Shown here piece after piece: positions 1 through 12,200 of a stretch of DNA of 64,000 nucleotides. Origin of the DNA: Chaunax sp. Z400 (lineage: Eukaryota > Chordata > Actinopteri > Lophiiformes > Chaunacidae). Made by a program: the position numbers and the translations under genes. The stretch spans positions 11,575,401 to 11,639,400 of the forward strand of contig CM075206.1 in the NCBI GenBank assembly GCA_037577475.1. Reading direction: 5' to 3'. Position 1 is the first letter of the stretch, and each line of letters starts with the position of its first letter. Below the pieces are notes generated by a model. That model saw nothing but the letters and a program-made list of their open reading frames with translations. It searched no databases and was not told where the DNA came from.

Positions 1-3000
1 AACATCCAGGTCCTTGTTGGCACTAGGGTGGTGACCGAATAGCGTCCCCCCTCCTTGAGACAAATCATGTTAAAATTGTCTGTTGTCTCCAAAACCACAG
101 TGTGCTGCACCTGGTAAACCTTTTTTTTCCCCTCTATAAAGCCAGCATGCTGTGTCTTTGTGACAGATTCCCACTATTCAGCCTACAAGCAGAATAAAAG
201 TGTTTCTTAATTAAGTGTCTATCCTATGGGATTCGTTTCCTTGTTAACCTGAAAGCTGCAGACCTGCCAGCAGCCTGTAGGGGGAGGAGGTGTGATGTGA
301 GGAGGGACAGGGATCTAGTTCTGAGTCACTGAGGAAAAATAGAGCAGGAAATGTGGTAACAGGGTAGCAGCAGCAGCAGCAGTTCAGCTACTACGGCGCT
401 TCTATGTCAGCAGGAGAAGAGCAGCAACACAACAGCACTTTTGTAGCACTAGAATAAGCTGAAGGGCACACACTGACTGACATACACAAAGAGGTCAGAC
501 TTTACACAAAGACAAAGACAGGAATACATATCACAAAATATGACAGTAGAGCACATATAGAAACAGACATAGACCTCCAAATTGCACTAAATATGGGATG
601 TACAACTCGCTAGACTGAGACAAAAAAGTTAATGAGGATGCAAAATCAGGTCGACTGCAAAGCGACTGAAAAGAATTTCACAGGCCTGTTGCCCGAACTT
701 CAAGTCTTACATTCATCCATATCTCTACGCTCTCATTTTCAACTGTCACTTCCTTCCATGCCATACATTCTCAGTCTTTCTAACCGCTTCTTCACATCTT
801 ATGCCTTGGATTATATCAGATGGCCTGTTATTGATTTTTTTTCTTTTTCTTTTTTTTCAATTACAATGACTGCAATGAACCGTGTCAAACTCCTGAGTGA
901 TCTGAGGTAGTTAGTAGGAAAACAGAGAGGTAGACTGGAAGCAGACAAAAAAAGGCCGGGTTGTCGATGAGCCTTCTAAACGCTGTGTCCCTAAAACCCG
1001 TTCATTTCTGGTTTCCCCTCAGCTGGTTGGAAAATGGATCTTGGTGGTTGACAACAGTTACGTGTTGTGATATGTGGTATGCCAAAACTGGGGCGTTCCA
1101 AGACTTTTGAAGTAAGTAGTAGCAGAATTTGTCTCCACTATTTATCAGTGTTCACAAAACTGTCTGTTAAAACTTTATTCGCGTAGAACTGTTATGCTGT
1201 ACTGGTCCATTACAAGCCAACCGCCAGGTTTATATCAAACACATGCAAGGTGGAATTAATCAAGCACCTAGTGAGTTTATTTAGCACTGAGAACAACTTT
1301 CTCACGTCCCCGTTAACTACTACTACCTCTACAATAGATGTAGAATATCTAAAGCATGACATCATGCCTTTAATTGGTGGAATATTTTTGGTAACAACAG
1401 GCAGTGCCCCAAACCCAAAACTAGAAACAAACTGAGAATTAGCCAACAGTAAAAACAAAAAAAAAAGTCTGTGGTTATTAAAAACACTGACGAATCACAT
1501 TGCCTTTGGGCAAGATTAAAGGTGCATTCTACGCAGCTGTAACACCTGATAACAAGCATGACTCATCTCTTAGAGCAGCTATTAACTAATGCCCCAAGAA
1601 CCTGTTCACCTACTGACAAATATATTCTATTTCACAAAACAAAGGTTGCAGAAGGCTGCACGGCATTGAGTGAGATCTTATCTGCACTGTTTAGAGCCTG
1701 AAGAAACTATTCGGTCACTGATTATGAGATGTATTAAGATGTGTACTCGACATCTAGTGCAGAACATAGAACGATTCTGTGCAACTCCCTCATTAATTTC
1801 AGTTGTTAACTTGGAATAAAAATACCAATAAAGCAAGAAACAAATACGTACTTCTGTTCCCATCGTTTGTTCTGTTTTTTTTGTTTTTTTTTGATCATGC
1901 AGTGTCTTCATGCTGCCACCTCAACTCATCCGTTCTCGCTCTCCTGGGTTTCAGATACACGGTGCCATTGGGTGGATGGTACAAACAAAAAGAAACTGTC
2001 TGGCAAAACTAAAACTGAACTGGCTGACAAGTTGAGCAAAAGGTGATTGTGAATGGATGACACTTGTGCAAAATACGGCCTTGAAATAACAGTGCGTCAG
2101 CTTGAAGGAGACGAAGAAGCGAGAATGCTTGGCCGTAAAAAAATAAATAAAAACAACAGAATAAATTGGTTTCAATAGATCATGCCTGGTATATGAGCCC
2201 TGGTTCTCTTACATCTCTTACGTGTTTCATGGCGCAGTAAAAGCGCGTGGCAATCCGCAGTGTTTGCAGCCTTTGCTGAACATTACCAGATTTGGGCCGC
2301 AGGGGCACATCCTCTGGTTGGGGCGGCTGCTAGAAAAGGGGGAGCGAGGCAGGGGCGGTAGGGGTGGAGGAGAGGAGAGAAGGAGGGAGAGAGGAAGGGA
2401 GGAAGGAAGTTGGAAGCACAGGCAAAGTGTTTAAAATGTAACAGAACACAATTGATTTTTTTAAATTTTTTTTAAAACTGGTAGAGGGTTGGAAAGGGCA
2501 TAGGCGCGAAAGAAAGGCACAGTCCAGTGTAGATGTTTAGAATTCTTTGATATCTTTAAAATGCAAGAAGGAAGACAGAAAGTGTTGCAGCATCCAAACA
2601 GGTTCGTCCAATGATGATGTAAATCAGAAATGATTTTGCTATTAAACCATTTCTATGCTATTGGTTTCACTGATCAATGGGATTTGATATATTTTGCTGG
2701 CATAAACACCTGTTAGAGGGAAAGGAGCGGCTTGACAGCACTATTCTAAGGAGGCTAGCAGATGGAACTACAAAGATCAAGGAGAATTTGCTTTCTATGA
2801 ACCTATATTCTACCAATAATCTATTCAGGTGTGGTACTTTTTCAACTATTTTTGGGCTTACAATTACTGGATAAGGAGCTACTAATAAAATACCAGGGCG
2901 GTTCAGTAAGTCATACCATACCGACACAGTAAAGCCATGCACTCCCACCAGAGCTAACAGTCGGTGCTGGTGTGAGGAGAGTAACAAAAACAACTGAACG

Positions 3001-3531
3001 ACTGTATGAGACAGTGACTGAGCAGAGACCTACTAAAGGCAAGTGGGAAATAGCTGTCTAATAAAGTACAAACACAACCTCTATGTTTTTTGTGGTTAAC
3101 CATAGATAAAGCTAAGTCAAATAAATTAACAAGTATGATTTAATGAGTCTAAGTTGACCACATTTACCAAGTCTGGCCTCTAGAGAAGCTCATTCTAGAG
3201 TAAAATAAAAATAATGAACGTGTAAATCCTTGAATCGTCTGCTTGGAAAAAGGCAGTATACGTAAAACGTGTTGTTGCTGCCGTTTGACAGTCAGAACCC
3301 TGAAGCAGCAGCTCCAAGAACAGCAACATTCATTTCATGAAAAGAAAAATACATGTCATATGTGGGCAGAACAGAACACGTCGACAATGTGCAACAGAAT
3401 AGGGCTGGTGTTCATACACATCGGAATGTGTGTAACTTCAAGATAGATGCAGAAAAACATTATATACCATGCAGACGCATGCATGAAAGGGAGACGGTCA
3501 TGCAGTTAGGAGAGAACCTTGCCGTGCTTGT

Positions 3532-3535
<4 letters not shown>

Positions 3536-3576
<41 letters not shown>

Positions 3577-3578
3577 GT
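3536..3578 (+). repeat. (GT)n microsatellite
   Basis: About 20 GT dinucleotides, interrupted once by GC. It is followed near 3630 by a C-run and a short CA run. It lies in the presumed pip4k2a intron. Confidence 0.9.
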
Positions 3579-5743
3579 GAAACAATTTTTTTGACACAGA
3601 CACTGTAGTTTCTGGAAAAAAACAACAACAAACCCCCCCCCCCACACACACATGATTGCATGTGATGCACCCTCTTCCTCAACTTACTGGTGAACTGAAG
3701 TGTGTGTGAAAACTAAAATTGAGTAACTGCAGGTTAATTTTAGGGATGTCTGCATGTAGAAAGGTGTTTCATGTGGTGAAGCCAGCATGTCTCTTGTCAG
3801 ATCCTGGTAATTGATGTCTCTGCCTTACTTGTGTGTCAGAGACCTGTTACACGTGTGCTCATTCAGAAGTATGTAAGAGATAATGCACTGAATTCAAAAA
3901 GTGAATGGCTTCACTTATGCTGGAAATTACTGAGTAATGCTTAAGGTATTAGCTGCATTTCACTTAAAGCTAAAACAGCCACAGGTTTCCCAAAAGACTA
4001 AAAAAAACCTCCAATAGTTTGCGAAGAGTTACGTGGTAGTCAGTGTTGGAAAATCTGGACTTCTTAATATCTGTTGCTACACTGCAAGGACGCTTCACAC
4101 ACTGCTGAGCTGCAGACAAAAAGAGGTCACACAGTTGGGCTCACGCGTGTGTCAAATCCTCAGTCGCTTTGTTTTTCCACTCATTTTAACCCATCACTTT
4201 AACCCCAAGAACCTCTCGTTTCTTCTTCCATCTACAATAGGCTATGTTTAGTTCAGGGATTCCCTGAAGTCGTCCATGCCTCACTGAATAGTGCCCCATG
4301 GCTAAGTCCCTGTAAAAAAAAAAGAAAAAAAGAAAAAAACCGTGGAAAGTTCAAGCCCCTTTTGTCAAAGCTGTGACACTCTCATATAAAAACTCATGGT
4401 CAGCTGAGGCTTTGCAGATAGCAACATGTGGAGACATGATGAAAAGAAAATACGTTCGATAAACATCGGCACCCAATATTGCAGAGGTGACGGGTCAAAC
4501 GAACAGCGCTCCAAAGTCACGGTGTTCAAGGACACTGTCCACAACCTTTATCACTCAATACGCCAAAGCCCTTTTTCAATTTAAAAAAAACATTCTGTTT
4601 ATTTCTAGAAGCGATGCTGTCCAAACAGCCAAGAGTGAAAAACTCCAAATAACAAGTCTCCTACAAAATGCAGCATTTCAATCACTGCTCATACTCCTGT
4701 CACTTTCTCTCTCCATCAAACACACACACACTGTTCAGTCTCATACAAAGCTACATAGAAAACACATTATACACAGGACTACTCAAAATCAGGAGACATC
4801 AGATTGAATCAAACTCTAAACCTGACACATACCCAGACACACACACACACAACCCTCAATCTTTCACACACAGACAGCAAGCAGGGGAACTAATGGAACA
4901 GCAGAAGCGAGGTTAGAGGGGATGAAGCAAATTAAACAGACACAAATAGCGTGCAGGGGCTAGAAAGGGAATGTTGTGATGAAGTAGGTGCTAACTGAAG
5001 GAGATGGATGTTTGCTACTGTCATCCCCACACAAAGGGAAACAAGGGCGAACCCCAAATTGTGTTCGCCAGGTCATTTGGGTGATGACAGTAAGCCTAGA
5101 AGCTGTGGTGGTTATTGAAACCACTGGAAACAGTTTGTTTCCTTCCTTCTTTTATTAGTCAGGGGATTCAATCATAATGACGGACACATTTCAATACATG
5201 AAATCATTGGGGAAATGACGTGAAAGATAGAGTAGTCTAAGTTTAGTTCATTTATTTCATATTTAAAAAAATATATTTACATGTGGCCTTATTCCTTCCA
5301 CGGACATGAAACCAGAAACGAGATGTTCAGTGTTGTTTAATCCACACCGACTACGACCTCCACTGTCATTAAGAGCAGCTGTCCACTTCAGCAACACACC
5401 TCCTAATGTGCTGCAAGGACAGCTGCCTGTCCAATGGACAAAAATAGTTTTCAAATAAGCTATATGAAAGGCAACAGCACTAAAGAGTGTTTTCCGCACT
5501 GACATGCAATAATGTGGTGTCGGCAGAGATTCATATACTTGTAGCCGGGGGTTAAAGATGACCGGACCGATGCTCCGGCACCTTCGATAAATAAATAAAT
5601 AAATCTGATTCGCAGTTTCACAACTAATAATGTCAAACCAGTTCAAGTGGTGGTTATATTACAGTTTACCAGGAGCAGGAGCCGCCCACGTTGTTGGCAT
5701 AATAAAAAAGGTTATTACAGTCAGCAAGCTGTGTTAAGTAAGC

Positions 5744-5808
5744 TGGTGTAATGGTTATGATGGTTCGTGCTCTCGCAGACGACCTGGGTTCGATTCTCGC
5801 CCGTGATT
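5744..5808 (+). pseudogene. tRNA-Glu(CTC)-like sequence, degenerate
   Basis: The sequence has a good pol III B-box (GGTTCGATTC at about 5788-5797), an A-box-like GGTGTAATGGTTA, and an anticodon loop reading CTCTCGC, which would carry CTC (Glu). The anticodon stem and acceptor stem do not pair well and no CCTT-like terminator follows at the expected place. It is therefore more likely a tRNA pseudogene or the tRNA-derived head of a SINE than a working tRNA. It lies antisense within the presumed pip4k2a intron. Confidence 0.45.
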
Positions 5809-6124
5809 TTAAAAAAATCTTTTCATGTTTTAAATGTCTTTTTAACGTATTAAATAATTTAATGAAAAAAATTACAATTAGTGGTAAAAATCAATTAATT
5901 AAATTACAAATTTCTCTGAACCTCGTCTGTTTCTTGGCATTACACTTGAATTTATCATAAAATCCCACTCTAACCCCTGCTTGTAGCACATCAGTTCTGA
6001 TAAACAGACAAGGGACCAATGTGTAAAATATTCCTCCATACACTTTAAAAAGATGCTGACGGTGTGGATTTTCTTGTTTCTTTTGATGGATTTGTAAAGT
6101 TTGATGCATTTGTTTAAGCTGTTT

Positions 6125-6158
6125 TATTATTATTATTATTATTATGATTATTATTATC
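6125..6158 (+). repeat. (TTA)n microsatellite
   Basis: TTA triplets with one interruption, about 45 bp from the 3' end of pip4k2a exon 6 and so inside the following intron close to the donor. Confidence 0.85.
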
Positions 6159-6201
6159 TTTAGATTAAGAAGTCCTGCATCCTCACAACAGGTGACTGTA
6201 C

Positions 6202-9200
6202 CTTCTCCTTGTCACTGGCTTCTCTTGCCACAGTGGAACCCTAGAAATGAAAGAAAGAAATTAGCACCAACAGTCTTTCCCCTCACCAGCCTACTTACAT
6301 TTGCTGCAGATACACATTACCCTTGTGAGGTTTCAACACAGAAGCTCACCTAATTATCACAAAGGTGCAAGACCTTATAGAAGGTTAAAACAGCTTCACA
6401 GTACCCTAAGACGAGTTACCTAAATCCTGTTTTAGAACTCTTATAACTCAATGGATACTGCCTGTTATCTTAAATACATAACCAACTTTAGACATATTCA
6501 CAAATGATTTTCAGATACTTGATTTAATAAAATACTTGAACTACAAACGGGACTGAGTTGGAAATAAACAGATTAGATCTACATAGTTTCTTCTATTTGA
6601 TCACTCTTTCACCATGCTTCCTTTTCCTCTTGATCTGTTCTGCCCTCCTACCTTGAGATCATATTTTTTGAAGACAGAGAGGCGGTGGGAGAAGACATTG
6701 CGTGTAACAATCATGTAGGTCTCATCTCCATCCACGGTGAGCCGGTACATCCCCAGAAACTGAGGCAGCAGTGTGTTACCATGGCACTCCACAATGAACT
6801 GCCAAAAGAGCGAGACAGGAATATCAATTTGTGGCCCTATTAAAGTCGAAATGTATGCTTCCTGCCTGTGTTAAGAGGGGAGATTGTAGGACTCATAGTC
6901 AGAAAGGTTTGCAAGCACAGCGTCACTCTGTGGTCAACTGTAAGGTGATGAATATACATGATGGCAGAAACCTACTCTAACAGCTGTTCCGGAAAATTGT
7001 AGGAATCTGTACCCTGACTCTTTTGGACATTTATTGACCAATCCAAAATAAAGAAGAAACTGCATCATTAATATTAACATGTCATGAGCAGTGACCGTGT
7101 CAGTGAGCAGTGCTCGACTTTTGAGCACTACAGACCTGTGTGACAGTTTGTAATGTAGTAAGACAAAAATGGACAGATGAATATATCAATCTATGTCTTC
7201 AATGTAGTCCCATTTTTTCCCACACGCTCCTTCAGAGAATCAGAGAAAAACCGTGTCTCTGAAGAGGTATCATGAGATGTTTTGATTCTACCAAAGACAC
7301 ACAAAAAAGATCAATTTGATGGAGAACTCAAGGCTTGGATTTGGACGTATGACTATATGAGATCATCACCTGATGGTATTTCTTTAGTATGTTATGCATT
7401 TCGGCCACATCCTCACTGCTGATGGTCTTGATGACGTAGCGTTTGTCATAAGAGGTATGGAAGCGGGCCCCGCTCCGTCCCTGGGCCTCACTGTTCAAGG
7501 GAGCACTGCGTGTCAGTGAGTTCTGCAAACACACAGAGCAAAGACAGAAAGGACAAAAAAAATGATCACGTTTATCATGATGTGTGCACTGAGATATGAG
7601 CCGCTTGACATCTTGACTTTTTTGACAACAGAAAGACCCAACAAAAGAATGTACGTATTGCACTTTTATCCACACATTTTCTGAATGGTCCATCTCACTA
7701 AAGACAGAAAACATTATGTGAAAAGTGTGTATCTAAATAAGAGGCAGAACTCAAATCATATGTTTAAATAGCTGGCGGTGGAACTAAATATCATCTGTTG
7801 GTCGAAAAGTGGAAAAAGCTGCTCCTGTTGAATATTTGAATGTATTTAACAATCCAGCATGCCCTGCATCTACCTCAGTGTTCTCTGACCACCTCCTCTC
7901 CAGTCTAAACATGTGGGGTTCTGACCCCTACGCCTGTTGCCTGTCCAAACCTACACACAGATACAAACAGCTGCTGCCCAGACTTCAGAGCTCAGAAGTA
8001 ACATGATCCAACACCCCTGGCTCAATGCCTCATTCGCCAAGAATTCCTAATGTCGTCTACCCTTGGTTCTCTCTCCCCTCTTCAAATCATAGCTTCACTT
8101 GATTTTATTGCAAAGTGAGGACGAATCTTTAAGTTTTGCAGTTGTGTTTCTGAGGGTTCCTAAAAAGCATGGACAAGGAGAGTGCTACCTAACCCCCAGG
8201 TCATGGTGTAACATTGAAGTGGTTTGAGTCACGTGCTGAAATGTTTTTAAAAGTATTTGCCTGAGGCTGGCATAGATGGAAACCTTCAAAGTAATATCCT
8301 AATTAGTTTAATTTAGTTATGTTTTCCACTATGCATTTATCATAATGAGAGGAAAAAGGTAAATCTGTTTGCTCTTCAGTTACCATCTCAAAATTTAATC
8401 TCATTTTATACTCAGCATTGTTGCAATAATACTGTTGCATGTCACCAAAAGCCTGCTGCTGGTGGCACCAATTAGCTGTAATAAGGATTATTACAGGCAT
8501 AATAATAGGACAAACGTCAGCAAGGCTGGTTTGAGAGCAAAGGTAAATAGAAAAAAAACCAAACTAAACACTAATAAACCTTCTTCACCACAATGTCATC
8601 ATTGCCTCCCATTAGAAAAGAGTTTAATGTTGAAAATGTCGCGACACTCCTTAGCACTGGCCAGTGTCTTAATACCCCCAACAGCCCACTCACTGCAGCC
8701 AACCAACCCATAATGTAAACATGTGAGAAGGACAGCTGTACTGGCTGGGACATAATGACCTCTAAATACTGCCAACTCATTGCCTGTGCTGGGAATGGGG
8801 ATTTACTCTGGAAGTTTGGAAAGTCAAAGAAAAGAATGAGGGGGATGAAACAAAAGAGGCAGAGGAAAAAGTGAAATGGACTGACAGTTTACTTGTTAAG
8901 ACTAATCGAATTAGTTCAGAAGTGTTTTAAGTGTGCTTGTTGCTTTCACAGATACAAAAGATTCCGACAGATTTAAGGATAATGTGTTGTCAGTGGGAGC
9001 CGGCACTCTCTTATGTGGCAATTCGCACTTAACCAAGTGATACAAAAGATGACAAAAAAAAAAAAAAAGTGGTTGTAATGCTGCTAGGCTATTCATACCA
9101 AAAAGTCCTGATCATCAATGCCAAACCTCTCTCTGAGGTTTCGAAACACCAAAGGGCAGTACTCCTTGAACTTGAAATGGCTGGGCATGTTCTCCCTGTG

Positions 9201-12200
9201 TGTACATAAAATCAGGGATCAAAATCAGAAAAAGAAAGAAAAACCAGGTGATGATGTAGGCCCTTAACAATATATCAAAGAACGATGAAAAGAACATTTT
9301 ACACCATCATCATTGTCACATGTATACATGATACAAAATACATGAGAAAAGCCCTTACTTGTTGAAGAGGTGGTTGTCCACTTTGATCTTAGAATACGCC
9401 TTGAAGTCATCTGGCATGAGCATGATGGGAATCTGAACATGGCTTAACTCATTTATCTGGGCAGGGGAAAGAAAAAAAAAACATATAGGAAAGGTGATCA
9501 CAAACCTGTCAGACACACACAGACATTTAAAACATGCCAGTCAAATAACATACATTATAATTGCTGAAACAAACATAGCAAGCATGAAAGCATATTATAA
9601 TTGCAATTGTTGTTGCGTATCCGATATCCCCCTCCTCACTTCGTTTGTGGCGAGGGATAGAAAGAGAATATGAGAGTCTTGGGATACTCAGGGAAAAAAG
9701 GAAATGAGTGTCTCGTGGATGTAATATAGACAAACTCTAAACAAACATCATTAATCATTATCACTAATAGAGATAAGTTTTGCACTCATTACAGCGTTCT
9801 TTATATGCTTGTAACATGTTAACGTACGATCTGAAAAATGTAATCACAGAAGGTCAGCAGATACTCAGCCATGCTAGGTGTGAATTTCACACCTAAACTC
9901 GTGTAATCTTTTAACGATGCGACATTATCCAGCCCCATCAGTGTTCATGTAACTTCATGTAATCCTCATCTGGCTATAGTCTGCCTCTGAAAACACCTTC
10001 GTAGTAACAGACTGCACGTGCACACACACATTTGGTTCCGGTATCGTAAAAGGGTGAAGCAGTTGGCCAGGATACCCGTCAACGTATGTTAAATGTTACC
10101 GCCTTGCTACACAAAAGTGCTGCCACAGCTATAGTGAGCACTTCACAGATTCGATTTTCAGGATGGTGTAGCCGCCAGGTTTGAATGAAAGCTGCAGGGG
10201 ATAGCTAAATGGAAATGATGCCAGGGCTGCTGAATCTTCAAGGTCTTCAATGTACAGATTAAGACAAGATGACGACCCGCAGGTTAGACAGGAGTGTGTG
10301 TGCGATGGAGACGGAGGGAAAGAGAGTGAGACAGAGATGTTGTATGTGTGTATGAGTGAAAGCTGAGGTAAAGATAATCCTAATGTCCTGCAGTCTGTCA
10401 TGCACTACAATTTCCTAATCTTCTTGTTTGAGAGTGTTCTTGATTCAGGATCAGATAATCACTTCTTTTTTCATTTATTTTTATGTACAAGTCTCTCTGT
10501 GTGTGTGCATGTTGAAACGTATTTTTAAAACGAGCATGGTATTAGCTAAAATGGGGCACTCATCTTTTCGGCGCTCACATCTTACTCTCTTTTCAGATAA
10601 ATTACGTGTCACAAACTAACAACCACGATTAAGGTGTTGTTAGGAAGCCTTCGACTGAAAGACCCGCAGTCTTAGGTATGACCCGAATTAAACTAGATGT
10701 GTGCTATCAAGTGCTGTAGACTGTTAACATCGGTGCTGTAAATGACTGAATGATTGTGCAAATATGTCATAACAGTGATCCAACAGATTGCAAAATCACA
10801 GAAGGCATCAATAAACCTTGCACACGAAAAAACCCCACAAAAAAACCCCCAGCCGGCCTTCAAACACATAAGGTGCATTGCATGAGTTTCCATTTGAATC
10901 TGGCCATGTGTCACATTGCTGTGATACATTATAGACCTGACATTTGTTATGGATTTGTTATGACTCAGGCACAGTGTGTATGTGTGTGTGTATTGTTGGC
11001 AGCAGGCAAGGGTGCAAGGGGCAGGATGTGTGAATCTATTAATAACATCATGCCACCAAGCACACTTGGAGGTGCACTGAAAAAACCTCAAACACTCAAT
11101 CTTTGATTGACTTAAACATTAATCATGAAACGCGTCTGTGTTCCTCTACAGCACAGTCCCAGCTGCACTTCAAGCTTTTGTACTTTGCTCACAACTAGTT
11201 CTGTGCAGACAGACATGAGGTGGTGTCATATCACAATTCCAGCAGCTGCCTTTGAGGAATATCTTTTACCGTTGGGAATTGAATATGGCCCTGTGTTGCT
11301 ACAGGAATATTATAGCAGATGGTGCAGAGAATGGCCTCAGCATGACTGACTGACACATGAAAACATTTGGTATATTTCAGGAGGCCACTAAGAAGTTCTT
11401 TTTAATATGATGTTCCTTAAATTTGTTCATGCTATTAATGCTCATGACTTTGTTTTAGAGTAATATCAATACAGTTTATTAACACTTGAAATTGGATATT
11501 ACAGAGAGCTTATACCACTTGACTGATTATGTTTAACAGACTTTGAAGACTGCTTACTGGATCTCATGGGCTTTCATATTACTATATTCCTGTATTTGGA
11601 ACTAGCATTTTAACTTTAAGGACTGTAAAATAGTTTGTCAGACAAATGCAAGTTAATTGACCAGTCAAGCAGTGCTTCATTAATAATATTTCAACTATTT
11701 TATCTGTGTATATATGCTCGTAAATGCTATAAATGATGTATTCGATAACAGGATCCAGATCCAAAGTGTTACACCTGCGTCATAATAACCTAATAACTAT
11801 ACAGAGACTGTTTTCTTTCAGTTTCTGACATGGCACCCCAGTGAATACCTGTAGGCGATGATCGCAAGGTCAGTGTGCTTCTGATGTTTACGAAAGTAGT
11901 TGTCATGCATAGGCTTTACTATACGCAGGCATAGTTTCAGAAACATACTCATTCATCTGCAAAATCTTCCTTTTGAATAAAGCAGCCAAAGAATTCCTCA
12001 CATGATGAGCCCTGCAGCCTCTGAACCAAATGTAGTCAAGTCGGTCAAACTATTTTTTTTATGGCTCTGGGACGTTTGAACTTTGTGTGAGCTGTCCTGA
12101 CAACCAGGTAATTGATCTTGTATTGCTGATGGTTGTTTACACTTTCTACTGTAGGGAGATGACCATAGCCCTTAACTCCAGTTATCAATCAATCACATCT

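Larger units (their letters stand above)
1..6201. other. Intron 6 of pip4k2a (partial), no exon recognised
   Basis: This is downstream of pip4k2a exon 6 on the minus strand, so it should be intron or 3' gene body. I searched by eye, on the minus strand, for the remaining kinase exons (the MDYSLLVGIHD segment, the GTPPDSPGN insert, the NPEQYSKRF tail) and found none. The region holds a short (AGC)n at about 366, a purine-rich tract at 2333-2413, a (GT)n at 3536-3578, a C-run near 3630, a tRNA-like element near 5745-5808 and a (TTA)n at 6125-6158. The remaining exons are presumably left of the window. Confidence 0.6.

Noticed and set aside
5744..5808. Functional tRNA-Glu gene
   Set aside because: Acceptor and anticodon stems do not pair properly and there is no oligo-T terminator directly downstream.
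1..6201. Remaining pip4k2a exons 7-10
   Set aside because: No minus-strand sequence resembling the conserved C-terminal kinase motifs was found; they are probably left of the window.
10129..10401. 90-codon minus-strand frame as an extra pip4k2a exon
   Set aside because: It falls in intron 1 but exons 1 and 2 already join in phase at conserved residues, and the peptide has no relation to the kinase.
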